Assembly (NCBI RefSeq): GCF_900155965.1
Contig: NZ_FTMG01000024.1
Location: 1-64,000 of the forward strand
Source of the DNA: Mucilaginibacter lappiensis
Lineage (GTDB): Bacteria; Bacteroidota; Bacteroidia; Sphingobacteriales; Sphingobacteriaceae
Direction of reading: 5' to 3'
Length of the DNA: 64,000 bases
Every line of letters starts with the position of its first letter. Positions within the stretch are counted from its first letter, which is position 1. The notes under the pieces are model-generated. The model made no database searches. It saw only the letters and a program-made list of their open reading frames with translations, and was not told the origin of the DNA. The translations under genes and the position numbers were made by a program. Shown piece after piece: positions 54,991-64,000 of this stretch.

Positions 54991-55566
54991 ATGAAAAACG
55001 AAAATGGTCATGCCGATTCAATTGTCATAATGAACTTGAAAAAGAATGATGACATAGCCATGATCATGCTTTATGAACTATACTGGAAAAAGTTATACTT
55101 GTCTGCTTACAAAATATTGAAAGACGAGGAATCCTGCAAGGATATTGTACAGGATGTTCTAATAAAGATATGGAGTAACAGAGCGCAGCTAAGCATTACC
55201 ACAGGTCTTTATAATTATGCGGCAGCCGCAGTCCGCTACGAAGTATATCGCAAGATAAGAGACTGCAAACGCTACGAACCGATTATTGACGAGATCGTCA
55301 ATGCACTGCCCATGTCCGTTGACATTGATTCACTAGAGCAAAAAGAATTGGAACTCCAAATTGCATCATTCGTAAGTGCACTTCCTCCAAAGTGCAAGGA
55401 GGTATATATATTGAGCAGGAACGAACATCTATCGCACAAAGAGATAGCCGGGAAACTAGCGATTTCTACTAAAACCGTTCGAAATCATCTGACACGGGCA
55501 TTACAAGAACTACGCGTCAATATTCAACAGCTGTATTTTGTGATCTTCCTCCTGATATTTAAATAA
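54991..55566 (+). CDS. ECF-type RNA polymerase sigma-70 factor
   Basis: A 191-aa Bacteroidota ECF sigma factor. Region 2 lies at about 25-90 (YELYWKKLYLSAYKILKDEE, DIVQDVLIKIWSNR). Region 4 lies at about 120-180 (ALPPKCKEVYILSRNEHLSH and KEIAGKLAISTKTVRNHL). The C-terminal tail QLYFVIFLLIFK is hydrophobic. It precedes a FecR-like anti-sigma gene by 75 bp and an STN-SusC, the standard trio. When an incoming glycan engages the SusC STN domain, the signal passes through FecR to release this factor, which then transcribes the locus. Confidence 0.92.
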   Translation: MKNENGHADSIVIMNLKKNDDIAMIMLYELYWKKLYLSAYKILKDEESCKDIVQDVLIKIWSNRAQLSITTGLYNYAAAAVRYEVYRKIRDCKRYEPIIDEIVNALPMSVDIDSLEQKELELQIASFVSALPPKCKEVYILSRNEHLSHKEIAGKLAISTKTVRNHLTRALQELRVNIQQLYFVIFLLIFK

Positions 55567-55641
55567 ACCATATTAAAATAAATTTTTTTTAGACTAGGAC
55601 ATACCCCACCCTTTTTTACCCTTAGTAATAAAGGGCCAATT

Positions 55642-56691
55642 GTGATCAGAAAAGAATTCATAAAGTTATTGGATAGGTATTTAGCAGGAAATGCTTCCGA
55701 AAAGGAAAAAGAACTGTTAATCAAAATCTATCAGAAGTTGGAAGACCGGAATATTGTGGACAATGAGCAATTGGCGGATATTGATTTACTTGAAACAGAA
55801 GTCCTCAATAAATTAAAACGTTCATTAAAGGAACCCGAAGGGTTTTCCGTAAAACAAGATGGACATATCCTAAATCCATTTCGGAAAAAAGCATGGCCGT
55901 TGATAGCGGCCAGCTTTCTTATTGCATTTGTCATTACTTGTTCCTATTGGTTATACCAGCGCAACCCGGATGATTTAATCACTGAGGTTGCTAAAAGAGA
56001 TCCTCAAAATTTTATTATTTGCGTTAACCAGACAAAAGGCGACAAAAAAATTATTCTTTCCGATGGCAGCTATATTATTTTAGGCCAAGGCGGTAAAATT
56101 GGTTATAGCAGGACGTTTTCCACTAGCAAGAGGGAGATTTATTTAATAGGTTCGGGCTTCTTCCAAGTGACTAAGGATCACACAAAACCTTTCTTAGTTT
56201 ATACAGAGCGACTGGTGACTAAGGTTTTGGGAACCAGCTTTCTTGTTAACAATGCACATAATGATACGTCCGCAACCGTAACAGTCAAAACAGGAAAAGT
56301 ATCCGTTTTCAAAAAATCCAACTTCGTTGCTCAAAACGAGGCACCCGATCTAAATGACGGCATCATTATTACACCCAACCAGCTGGTTGCTTTAAATAGA
56401 CAGCAGCAGCTTGTTAAAAAAATTACTAAAAACCCGAATATTCTTCAAAAAAACAAAGCCAATTACTTTGATTTTGACGCCACACCAGCAGCTGTTGTTT
56501 TCAAAAAACTTGAACAGGCATACGGCATTAAGATTATCTATGACGACGAAAAACTGCGCACGTGTTCGGTCACAGCTCAGATGGGGAATGAAACTTTCGA
56601 CAAAAAACTAATGCTGATATGTAGTGCCATCGATGCTCGTTACGAAGCCAATAACGGTGATATAATAATTACTTCAAATGGCTGTAATTAA
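55642..56691 (+). CDS. FecR-family anti-sigma factor
   Basis: A 349-aa inner membrane protein starting at GTG (55642); no nearby ATG gives a better start. The cytoplasmic N-terminal part (~1-85) would hold the sigma factor. One TM segment is at about 85-104 (PLIAASFLIAFVITCSYWLY). The periplasmic FecR domain is at ~120-225 (LSDGSYIILGQGGKIGYSR, then KVLGTSFLVNN, ATVTVKTGKVSVF). A DUF4974-like C-terminal domain covers ~270-345 (FKKLEQAYGIKIIYDDEKL). It converts contact with the SusC STN domain into release of the ECF factor encoded upstream. Confidence 0.92.
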   Translation: MIRKEFIKLLDRYLAGNASEKEKELLIKIYQKLEDRNIVDNEQLADIDLLETEVLNKLKRSLKEPEGFSVKQDGHILNPFRKKAWPLIAASFLIAFVITCSYWLYQRNPDDLITEVAKRDPQNFIICVNQTKGDKKIILSDGSYIILGQGGKIGYSRTFSTSKREIYLIGSGFFQVTKDHTKPFLVYTERLVTKVLGTSFLVNNAHNDTSATVTVKTGKVSVFKKSNFVAQNEAPDLNDGIIITPNQLVALNRQQQLVKKITKNPNILQKNKANYFDFDATPAAVVFKKLEQAYGIKIIYDDEKLRTCSVTAQMGNETFDKKLMLICSAIDARYEANNGDIIITSNGCN

Positions 56692-56858
56692 CCAATTAAG
56701 AAATTAAAAGAAAAGGAGAAACATGAAAATAAAATGACGCTTGTAAAAAAGACAGCTAATGAACCAACATTAACTGCCTTAGAAAGAACCGCAATTCCGA
56801 TCAAAAAAGTTGCGGATTGTTTAATCCAATTACGAACCGAATCAAACCAAGTAAAAAT

Positions 56859-59800
56859 ATGAAAAAAGGATTACCTTTTTCATTAGCTATTGCTATAATG
56901 AAAATTTCGATTATACCTGCGATTATTTTAATGTTTGCCCTTTGTGCCCATGCAGGAATTTCTGTAGGTCAGGAAGTGCTTAACAGAAAAATAACTGTGG
57001 ATATTAAAAACCGGGATGTAACCTATGCCTTTGATAAATTGTCGCATGCGGCCCATGTGAAGTTTATTTACAGTCCCGAGATTATCAAGGCCACCCGAAA
57101 GTTAACACTGCGGGAAAACAATAAAGAGTTACACCTCATTTTAGATAAATTATTCAAGTCCCTTGGCCTGAAATATGAATATGTCAACGATTATATTTTA
57201 GTGACTAAGAAAAAAGATGAAACAGGTGCCATAGACCAACCGGAGCTTTTGGTTCAGCCTGATCAGGAAATTAAATCAATCAGAGGAACAGTAAAAAACG
57301 CAAAAGGCGAAGAATTGACTGGCGTGAGTGTCTTGGAAAAAGGCACACACAATGCGACAACAACGGACGCTGGTGGTAAATTTCAGATCAGCGTTAAGGA
57401 CGAGAACGCGGTGTTAGTATTTACTTACATAGGATTCACTGCACAGGAGGTTCCTGTAGGAAACAATACCATCCTCGACATTAAGTTAGTTGAGGAATCC
57501 AAGGCTCTGAACGAGGTAGTGGTCGTGGCTTACGGCACCAGTACACGCAAGAACAACACGGGTGCCGTTCAAAGTTTGAATGCAAAGGAACTGCAGGACG
57601 AACCTGTTGCCCAGTTGACGCAAAAGCTTCAGGGAAAGCTATCGGGAGTGCAGATCACCCAAACGACAGGAACGCCAGGTGCGGGTATGTCAGTGCGGAT
57701 CAGAGGTGCCGGCTCCATTTCAGCTGGCACCAATCCTTTATACGTTGTAGATGGTTTACCTATTGAAGGAGATATCAGCAATATCAATCCGGATGAAATT
57801 GAAAATATTTCCATTCTGAAAGATGCTGCGGCTACTGCTTTATACGGGTCACGGGCTACCAATGGTGTAGTGTTATTAACTACAAAGCATGCAAAAAAAG
57901 GACAATCGGTAGTCAGTCTGAATGCGTATGCCGGAGTACAGTCGCTTCCGCAAAAAGGCAGGCCCCAAATGATGGATGCACAGGAGTTTGCTCAATATCA
58001 AAAAGAAATTGCGGAACAAAAGGGTCAAACGATTGATCCTGTTTATGCCAATCCGTCGCAGTATGGAGAAGGCACGAACTGGTATGATATTTTATTCAGG
58101 AATGCGCAGATCCAGAATTACAGCGTCACGGTTGCCAGCAGTAAAGACAAAACAAATTCCAGTGTCACAGTTGGGTATTTTAACCAGGACGGCGTGCTAC
58201 TCAATTCAAATTATAAAAGATACTCACTCCGATCAAATACGGATTATCAGTTGAATGATTTCATCAAGATCGGTTTCAATGCAGCACCTTCTGTATCTGT
58301 TTCACATTCACCGCAGGCTGATGGTGTCTGGTATAATCAGCCAAGTATTATAGAGGGGGCTATATTAACTACCCCCCTGGCACCTTATAAAAATGCCGAC
58401 GGTTCAATTCCACTGACGGCAACAGGTCCCGGGCTTTTCCCTAACCCGAACTGGTATAATGTTTTAAATGTTGTAAAACGGGCCACTACAGTTAACCGGG
58501 TATTGTCAAATGCTTACATAGAAATAACTCCAATAAAGGATCTGACCTATAAATCATCGATCAACATTGATTTAAATCAAACGCTTTTCAATAATTTCAA
58601 CCCCTCTACTGCGGGTAAGCTATTTGCAGCTCCGCCGCAACCGATCACAGCAGTTAACCAGAATCAGTTATATTATACCTGGTTAACAGAAAACATCCTG
58701 ACCTACAAGAAAGATCTGGGTCAACATCATTTTGATGTCCTCGCTGGTTTTACAGCGCAAAAATATCGCCTGCAATCGAGTATTACCAATGCTTCAGATT
58801 TTCCTGATGACCTGGTGCAAACTTTGAATGCCGCGAAAACCACCATAACTACCAGCGATGTTCAGGAATGGTCTCTTGTGTCGTATATCGGGAGGTTGAA
58901 TTATGATTTTGCTGGTAAATACCTGGTATCCGGTTCGATCAGACGGGATGGGTCCTCAAGATTTGGCTCTGATAACAAATACGGAAACTTTCCATCGGCT
59001 TCAGTAGGCTGGATCGTGACCAAAGAAAAGTTCATGGAAAGTATCCCACTGGTCTCTTTTTTTAAACTCCGTGGAAGTTATGGAAGTACCGGTAACAATA
59101 ACATCGGGAATTATACCCAATATGCCAATGTGAGTTCTACAAACTACGTACTTGACGGCAACGTAGTCAGCGGAAGAAGTGCCACAAGTTTGGCTAACAA
59201 TCAATTAGGGTGGGAAAAGTCAACTACAGTGGATGTCGGAGCCGAGTTCGGCTTTCTGAACGACCGGATTTCCTTCACTTATGATTATTATAGCCGAAAT
59301 ACTAATAATTTGCTTTATTCCGTAGATGTTCCTAGCTCATCTGGATTCAGCAGCCTGATTACCAATATCGGCAAGATCAAGTTCTGGGGACATGAATTTT
59401 CAATAACCACCCAGAATATGGTTGATAAATTTAAATGGAGCACGAATTTTAATATTTCCTTTAACAGAAACAAGGTATTACAATTGGGCACAGCCAATGC
59501 AGCCATATACGGAGATAATACGATCACGGAAGTTGGCAAACCCATAGGCCAACTCTATGGTTTTGTATTCGAGGGGTTGAACTATACACAGGCTGATCTT
59601 CAAAAGTATCCGCAATACATAGGGGCTGCGGTAGGTACAGCAAGGTTTAAAGATGTAAATGGTGACGGAACAGTCACCTTTGATAATAATGACAAGGCGA
59701 TCATCGGAGACCCGACCCCCAAATTTGTATATGGTATTACGAATAACTTTTCTTACAAAAATTTCGATCTGTCCATTGTTATGGCCGGGCAATACGGCGA

Positions 59801-60230
59801 TCAAATTGCCAATCGGATGTTGGAATTCGCAGGTAACATCGACGGTGTGTTTAATGTTTACAAAGCGGTCGCAAACCGCTGGAAATCCCCATCGGACCCA
59901 GGAGCTGGTTTTTACGGTTCTGCGGGGTCGGGCGTATCCGGTTTTGACAGGACGTTTAGCACGAGATATATCAACGGTGCAAGCTTTCTGACTGTGAAAA
60001 ATATATCACTTGGGTACACCATACCATTGAAACAGAATAAATACATCCGTTCAATCAGATTCTATGCCAGTGGCCAGCAACTATTTGTATTTACCAAATA
60101 CCCGGGGATCAATCCTGAAGTTGGCGGAACCAGCACCGGCGATCAAGCGTCTGTTTTGAACCTGGGTAATGATTATGCAACCTACCCGGTTCCAAGAACA
60201 TTCACCTTTGGTGCAAATTTTAACTTTTAA
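56859..60230 (+). CDS. SusC/RagA family transporter with N-terminal STN signalling domain
   Basis: A 1123-aa protein. ATG at 56859 is chosen over a TTG 14 codons upstream because it leads directly into the signal peptide (FALCAHAG). The STN domain at ~50-120 (ITVDIKNRDVTYAFDKLSHA, YSPEIIKATRKLTL) contacts FecR. A carboxypeptidase-regulatory domain follows (SIRGTVKNAKGEELTGVSVL), then LNEVVVVAYGTSTRKNNTGAV, the plug (VVDGLPIEGDISNINPDE, LKDAAATALYGSRATNGVV), and the barrel ending FTFGANFNF. SusD starts 14 bp after the stop. The STN domain plus sigma/FecR neighbours give self-inducing uptake, probably of galactan or arabinogalactan fragments. Confidence 0.94.
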   Translation: MKKGLPFSLAIAIMKISIIPAIILMFALCAHAGISVGQEVLNRKITVDIKNRDVTYAFDKLSHAAHVKFIYSPEIIKATRKLTLRENNKELHLILDKLFKSLGLKYEYVNDYILVTKKKDETGAIDQPELLVQPDQEIKSIRGTVKNAKGEELTGVSVLEKGTHNATTTDAGGKFQISVKDENAVLVFTYIGFTAQEVPVGNNTILDIKLVEESKALNEVVVVAYGTSTRKNNTGAVQSLNAKELQDEPVAQLTQKLQGKLSGVQITQTTGTPGAGMSVRIRGAGSISAGTNPLYVVDGLPIEGDISNINPDEIENISILKDAAATALYGSRATNGVVLLTTKHAKKGQSVVSLNAYAGVQSLPQKGRPQMMDAQEFAQYQKEIAEQKGQTIDPVYANPSQYGEGTNWYDILFRNAQIQNYSVTVASSKDKTNSSVTVGYFNQDGVLLNSNYKRYSLRSNTDYQLNDFIKIGFNAAPSVSVSHSPQADGVWYNQPSIIEGAILTTPLAPYKNADGSIPLTATGPGLFPNPNWYNVLNVVKRATTVNRVLSNAYIEITPIKDLTYKSSINIDLNQTLFNNFNPSTAGKLFAAPPQPITAVNQNQLYYTWLTENILTYKKDLGQHHFDVLAGFTAQKYRLQSSITNASDFPDDLVQTLNAAKTTITTSDVQEWSLVSYIGRLNYDFAGKYLVSGSIRRDGSSRFGSDNKYGNFPSASVGWIVTKEKFMESIPLVSFFKLRGSYGSTGNNNIGNYTQYANVSSTNYVLDGNVVSGRSATSLANNQLGWEKSTTVDVGAEFGFLNDRISFTYDYYSRNTNNLLYSVDVPSSSGFSSLITNIGKIKFWGHEFSITTQNMVDKFKWSTNFNISFNRNKVLQLGTANAAIYGDNTITEVGKPIGQLYGFVFEGLNYTQADLQKYPQYIGAAVGTARFKDVNGDGTVTFDNNDKAIIGDPTPKFVYGITNNFSYKNFDLSIVMAGQYGDQIANRMLEFAGNIDGVFNVYKAVANRWKSPSDPGAGFYGSAGSGVSGFDRTFSTRYINGASFLTVKNISLGYTIPLKQNKYIRSIRFYASGQQLFVFTKYPGINPEVGGTSTGDQASVLNLGNDYATYPVPRTFTFGANFNF

Positions 60231-60243
60231 GATTGATATTAAT

Positions 60244-61767
60244 ATGAAAGCAATCATGAGAAAATATATAATAGCAGCATCGGTAATATTATTAACTATT
60301 ACCAGTTGCAAGAAAGATTTCCTGAATCTGACTCCGATAAGCAATATAAGTGCGACCAATTTTTACAAAACCGAAAGCGATTTTACTCAGGCAAATATAG
60401 GGGTATATGCTGCTTTACAGGGAGTTTATGGCAATACGGCCCTTCCAGGTTACGGTGCCTGGATCATGGGTGAAATGAGATCCGATAATACGGTTTTTAT
60501 CTTTAACACGAAAGATGGAGGGCAGCTTGGACGTACTGACGTTGATGAGTTTATAGATAATACCTCACAGATTGCAACGCAATCAAAGTATACCAGTGAT
60601 TATGTGATTATCGGCCGAGCGAACCAAGTATTAAAAAGCCTGGAAAGTGTAACCTTTAGCGATAGCTCCAAGAATATTTTTAAAGGAGAGTCCTTATTTT
60701 TAAGGGCATTAGCATACTTTGATTTAGTACAGTATTTTGGTGATGTGCCTTTACAATTGACCCCTGTAACAACCTATGCTGAAACCCAGACTCCGCGAAC
60801 AGCTAAAGCGACTGTTTATAATCAGATCCTTGCCGATGCCACAACCGCAGCAGCCCTTTTGCCAGCCAAATCTGTTCAGCAGGCCGGAAGAGCCACTTCA
60901 GGCGCGGCAAATATGTTGCTGGCCAACGTTTACATGGTCACCAAGGATTGGGCTAAAGCAGAAACACTTCTGAAATCTATTGTCAGTTCGGGTGGTTATA
61001 GCCTGGTTAGCGATTATGCACAGGTTTTTAGCCCGGCAAACAAAAACAATTCCGAATCCATATTTGAGGTTCAATATAGCGATAATGCTTCCGCAGGGGT
61101 TTATAGTGTTTTTGCCTACCTTTTTCTACCGACCTTGGCTGATCCTGGCGTAATTCCCGGCTTCCCGAGCAGCGCAACGAACGGAAGCTCAGGCGGTTGG
61201 AATACGCCTACACCTGACCTTATCGCTGCATACGAAACCGGCGATAAAAGGAAGGAGGCAACAATTGCAACGGTTACAGTCAGCAATACGACCTATCCTT
61301 ATTTGAAGAAATATGTACATGGAGCAGCGGTATTTCCAATAACCAACGATAACTGGCCGGTTTATCGTTATTCGGAAGTTTTATTGTTTTTAGCGGAGGC
61401 GTTAAATGAACAGGGAAAGACGGGTGAAGCAATTCCGTACATCACCCAGGTGAGAGCAAGGGCCGGCTTAACCCCTATTACGGTTACAGATCAGGCTTCT
61501 GTAAGGTTAGCTATTGAACATGAGCGCCAGGTAGAATTTGCCGGTGAAAACAAGCGATGGCTCGATTTGGTTCGGACAGACAGGGCAATTACGGTCATGA
61601 ACGCCCAGGGCGTGAAGGTAAAAGCTAACCCCGCGGCATATTACTATCCACAAGGTATAGTGCCGTCTCCTGTATCGTACAATGTGCAGGCCTTCAGGCT
61701 GATCTTCCCAATACCGAACAGAGAAATAAGCCTTAATCCCAAATTGACCCAAAATCCGGGATATTAA
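60244..61767 (+). CDS. SusD/RagB family lipoprotein (third locus)
   Basis: A 507-aa lipoprotein. ATG at 60244 begins MKAIMRKYIIAASVILLTIT with lipobox TSC, followed by KKDFLNLTPIS; the longer frame overlaps SusC and has no signal. The helix motif is LFLRALAYFDLVQYFGDVPL. The C-terminus has RLAIEHERQVEFAGENKRWLDLVRTDRA. It pairs with the STN-SusC. Two hairpins follow within 150 bp. Confidence 0.93.
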   Translation: MKAIMRKYIIAASVILLTITSCKKDFLNLTPISNISATNFYKTESDFTQANIGVYAALQGVYGNTALPGYGAWIMGEMRSDNTVFIFNTKDGGQLGRTDVDEFIDNTSQIATQSKYTSDYVIIGRANQVLKSLESVTFSDSSKNIFKGESLFLRALAYFDLVQYFGDVPLQLTPVTTYAETQTPRTAKATVYNQILADATTAAALLPAKSVQQAGRATSGAANMLLANVYMVTKDWAKAETLLKSIVSSGGYSLVSDYAQVFSPANKNNSESIFEVQYSDNASAGVYSVFAYLFLPTLADPGVIPGFPSSATNGSSGGWNTPTPDLIAAYETGDKRKEATIATVTVSNTTYPYLKKYVHGAAVFPITNDNWPVYRYSEVLLFLAEALNEQGKTGEAIPYITQVRARAGLTPITVTDQASVRLAIEHERQVEFAGENKRWLDLVRTDRAITVMNAQGVKVKANPAAYYYPQGIVPSPVSYNVQAFRLIFPIPNREISLNPKLTQNPGY

Positions 61768-62082
61768 AAAAGTCATGTACAAGCATTGGGAAGATCAATG
61801 CTTACGAAATAAATAGATTGCAGGATATGGTTTTGAACAAATTTGAAACCTGTCTTCATAAAGGTGCGATAAGTAAAGCGGTGTATCAAAACTACCTGTA
61901 CACCGCTTGCCTTACCTCCTCTTTAGCAGCCGACTTTGTTTTAAAGCCAAACCAGAAGGCGGGTCAGCTTTTTTATTTTAAATAAGGTGATTCGCATAAA
62001 AGATTAGCCTGAACGAACAACATGAGCTTCTGTATACGGCTTAATTTAAGTTACATAAACCAACAATTAAACTAAAATTTTT
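61768..62082 (+). other. Gap between SusD and GH53 with two perfect hairpins
   Basis: No gene in 315 bp. AAGCATTG / CAATGCTT at 61781-61788 and 61796-61803 (7-nt loop) lies 14 bp past the SusD stop. AAGCGGTGTA / TACACCGCTT at 61876-61885 and 61899-61908 (10-bp stem, 13-nt loop) lies further on. Neither has a T tract. They may stabilise the SusCD message or reduce readthrough to the enzymes. Confidence 0.5.
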
Positions 62083-63153
62083 ATGAAAACTCTATTCTTT
62101 ACAAGTGGTATAGCACTTGTTTTAACTTTTGGATGCATAAAAGAAAAATCAATATCATCGGCAAAGCCCGCTATAACGCCTAATGTAATAAAGTCATTAA
62201 CAACAGATGCAACCAGTTCAACATTTGCCTATGGGGCAGATGTAAGCTGGCTCCCGCAGATGGAAGCGAATGGTTACATTTTTAAAAATAGCAGCGGCGT
62301 GCAAGAGGATTGCCTGACAATTTTAAAAGAGAAGGGTATTAACGCGGCGAGGTTGCGTACCTGGGTTAATCCGTCGTCTGATCCTGTAAATGGGCATTGC
62401 AGCGAAACTGAAACTGTTGCCATGGCGAAGCGATGTAAAGCAGCAGGTTTAAAAGTTGATATAGATTTTCACTTTGGAGATACCTGGAACAGTGTGGGCA
62501 GCCAGGTTCCGCCAGCAGCATGGGCGACCATGACCTACACCCAAATGCAATCGGCTATGTATAATTATGTATATCATTTCATGAATGATTTGAAATATAA
62601 TGGTGTTACGCCAGACTGGGTGCAAATAGGCAATGAAGAAAACCTGGGTATTTGTGGTTATACGGGTAGTATTGCTCATAACCCAGTACAAATGACAGGT
62701 TTACTAAATGCCGCTTATGACATGGTAAAAGAAGTGTTCCCGTCAACACTTGTCATCATTCATTTAGCTAAACCGCAAAATCTCGCCAGTATTGAATCAT
62801 GGTTCGATACTTATCAAGCCAATGGTGGCAAATGGGATGTCTGTGGTTTTTCATCATATGCAAGTAAAACTGATGCACCTAATATCGCGCCAAATTTTGC
62901 AACTATACAAGCCAGGTATGGTAAACCGGTAATGATTGTTGAGGTCGGAGGGCCGGAGACAAAGGCGGTTGATACAAAGTCGGTTATAACTACTTATATT
63001 AACTATCTGCAAAATAACCTGCCCAGTGGTACCGGGTTAGGTGTATTTTATTGGGAACCTGAAGGATATTCACCATTTACATCTTATACTATGGGTGCCT
63101 GGGACCCAACGACAATGCAACCAACTGTGGCCTTAGATGCATTTATTCATTAA
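62083..63153 (+). CDS. GH53 arabinogalactan endo-beta-1,4-galactanase lipoprotein
   Basis: A 356-aa lipoprotein (lipobox TFGC, Cys18). GH53 landmarks: YGADVSWLPQME near residue 50, GINAARLRTWVNP, DIDFHFGDTWNSVG, acid/base E185 in QIGNEEN, nucleophile E287 in MIVEVGG, GVFYWEPEG. GH53 enzymes cut beta-1,4-galactan in type I arabinogalactan and pectin side chains. It would act at the surface and release galacto-oligosaccharides for the SusCD pair just upstream, so it gives the best clue to this locus's substrate. Confidence 0.92.
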   Translation: MKTLFFTSGIALVLTFGCIKEKSISSAKPAITPNVIKSLTTDATSSTFAYGADVSWLPQMEANGYIFKNSSGVQEDCLTILKEKGINAARLRTWVNPSSDPVNGHCSETETVAMAKRCKAAGLKVDIDFHFGDTWNSVGSQVPPAAWATMTYTQMQSAMYNYVYHFMNDLKYNGVTPDWVQIGNEENLGICGYTGSIAHNPVQMTGLLNAAYDMVKEVFPSTLVIIHLAKPQNLASIESWFDTYQANGGKWDVCGFSSYASKTDAPNIAPNFATIQARYGKPVMIVEVGGPETKAVDTKSVITTYINYLQNNLPSGTGLGVFYWEPEGYSPFTSYTMGAWDPTTMQPTVALDAFIH

Positions 63154-63287
63154 AGCCGTTATAAGTTCATTTAACACCAACTGGTTTCAAGGTAAACCCG
63201 TTCAGTCAACTGCCAAGACAGTGCATGATGCATGCCTAAAGCTTATTGTTTACATTTAAACATCTACAACGGATTGGATAAACCAAT

Positions 63288-64000
63288 ATGAGAAAAACCC
63301 TAATCGTCTTTCTGCTGATTTTTTCCGCAGGATCATCATTAGCACAATTGCCTGACAGCATCGCTGAAAATATCAAAGTGATTAAAAAGTATGTATCTCA
63401 GGACTATAAACAAATGCTCAAACAACCAACGGGCGTCTTGCTTCACCCTTTTATCACGCCCGGAAGCAAATCCTATGCAAACGTCCTTTGGGATTGGGAT
63501 TCCTGGTTAAGTGATATTGCCCTTCAACAGATATTGCAGGATGCGGGAACGGTAAGTGATAAGCGCGATGCTTTGCCTTACGAGCAGGGCTGCGTCCTCA
63601 ATTATCTAGCATATACCGATACTGATGGATATATGCCGATTGAAATCGATATGAGTTCAGAACCCGCGAAAATTAAGCCGGCAGATATTTACAGCACGAA
63701 CATGCATAAACCCGTAATCGCGCAACATGCCGCGTTTTTGACCAAACTCAATAACGGTGATGCGGAATGGTTGCGTGAAAAATTCAGTTTTATGCAAGCC
63801 TTTATCAAAAACTACCAAACACACCATCGGAACCTGGAAACAGGGCTTTTCTTTTGGCAGGATGATCTTGCTATCGGCGTAGACAATGATCCCTCTACCT
63901 TTTTCCGTCCCAAGCGTAGTTCAGCTTCCATTTTCTTGAATTGTTTGATGTATAAGGAATTGAAAGCGATGGCCTATTTATCAGATTGTCTGAAGCTGAA
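63288..64000 (+). CDS. Trehalase/GH63-like (alpha/alpha)6-barrel glycosidase, 3' end cut by window edge
   Basis: The first 237 residues are visible. A signal peptide ends GSSLAQ. The motifs are typical of MGH1/GH63/trehalase-like six-hairpin enzymes: LWDWDSWLSDIALQQIL near 65, FFWQDDLAIGVDNDPSTFF near 190, and RRSSA-like residues RPKRSSASIFLNC after it. The WDWDSW pattern marks substrate-binding aromatic/acid residues. It is downstream of GH53 on the same strand and in the galactan-type locus, so it may trim side chains. Exact family and activity cannot be fixed without the C-terminal half. Confidence 0.7.
   Translation, partial: MRKTLIVFLLIFSAGSSLAQLPDSIAENIKVIKKYVSQDYKQMLKQPTGVLLHPFITPGSKSYANVLWDWDSWLSDIALQQILQDAGTVSDKRDALPYEQGCVLNYLAYTDTDGYMPIEIDMSSEPAKIKPADIYSTNMHKPVIAQHAAFLTKLNNGDAEWLREKFSFMQAFIKNYQTHHRNLETGLFFWQDDLAIGVDNDPSTFFRPKRSSASIFLNCLMYKELKAMAYLSDCLKL

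Noticed and set aside
59478-59804. 108-aa minus-strand open frame within the STN-SusC gene
   Set aside because: Shadow of the SusC barrel coding sequence; no motif.

Overview
The window is chromosomal DNA from a member of the Bacteroidota, most likely Sphingobacteriaceae (Mucilaginibacter or Pedobacter type). The signs are three SusC/SusD pairs, a hybrid two-component system, an ECF sigma/FecR/STN-SusC unit, lipoproteins ending their signal in SCKK, and AT-rich intergenic DNA. No rRNA, complete tRNA or CRISPR array was seen. The species call is inference from gene content.

Layout: (1) 1-8.1 kb is a secretion and glycosylation region. It holds a C39-peptidase ABC exporter (cut by the left edge), a glycosyltransferase overlapping it by 11 bp, two GT4-type and two GT61-type glycosyltransferases (one GT4 copy broken) and a sugar nucleotidyltransferase. 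(2) 8.1-11.4 kb carries an 874-aa MG2/plug-like envelope protein and a 61-aa Gly-rich, Cys-containing peptide with a double-glycine-type leader, which is a plausible substrate of the exporter. This block lies between two 124-bp direct repeats (7241-7364 and 11770-11893). (3) 11.7-21.2 kb is a mixed region rich in decayed genes. The remnants are of a possible Zn-ribbon protein, a YcaQ-like protein, a group II truncated hemoglobin, an SMP-30-like protein and a sugar O-acetyltransferase. Intact genes among them are a SnoaL-like protein, two AraC regulators, a YegD-like Hsp70, a cyclophilin-like lipoprotein, a Tat-signal alcohol dehydrogenase and a HAD hydrolase.

(4) 21.7-47.1 kb, all on the minus strand, is a polysaccharide utilization locus. 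In transcription order it encodes GH31, HTCS regulator, SusC, SusD, a TIG-domain glycan-binding lipoprotein, two GH51-like enzymes, GH2, GH3, GH5 with a RICIN module, a CAP-domain lipoprotein and GH12. GH31 alpha-xylosidase, GH2 beta-galactosidase, GH3 beta-glucosidase, endo-glucanases (GH5 and GH12) and arabinofuranosidase-like enzymes together point to xyloglucan, probably a non-fucosylated or arabinosylated form, since no fucosidase is present. (5) 47.8-54.6 kb, plus strand, is a second SusC/SusD pair followed by a GH39-like enzyme whose last ~55 residues are out of frame.

(6) 55.0-64.0 kb, plus strand, is a third locus: ECF sigma factor, FecR anti-sigma factor (GTG start), STN-domain SusC, SusD, a GH53 endo-galactanase and a trehalase/GH63-like enzyme cut by the right edge. 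Its target is predicted to be beta-1,4-galactan or type I arabinogalactan. Two neighbouring loci thus use different regulatory logic: HTCS sensing of oligosaccharides versus sigma/anti-sigma transenvelope signalling. Strong hairpins follow several genes (the 61-aa peptide, two SusD genes, SGBP, GH3, GH5 and GH31) and probably divide the transcription units.

The best candidate for something undescribed is the combination of C39 exporter, overlapping glycosyltransferase, duplicated GT4/GT61 genes, MG2/plug protein and the Gly-rich four-cysteine peptide. It may be a system that makes and exports a possibly glycosylated bacteriocin-like peptide.
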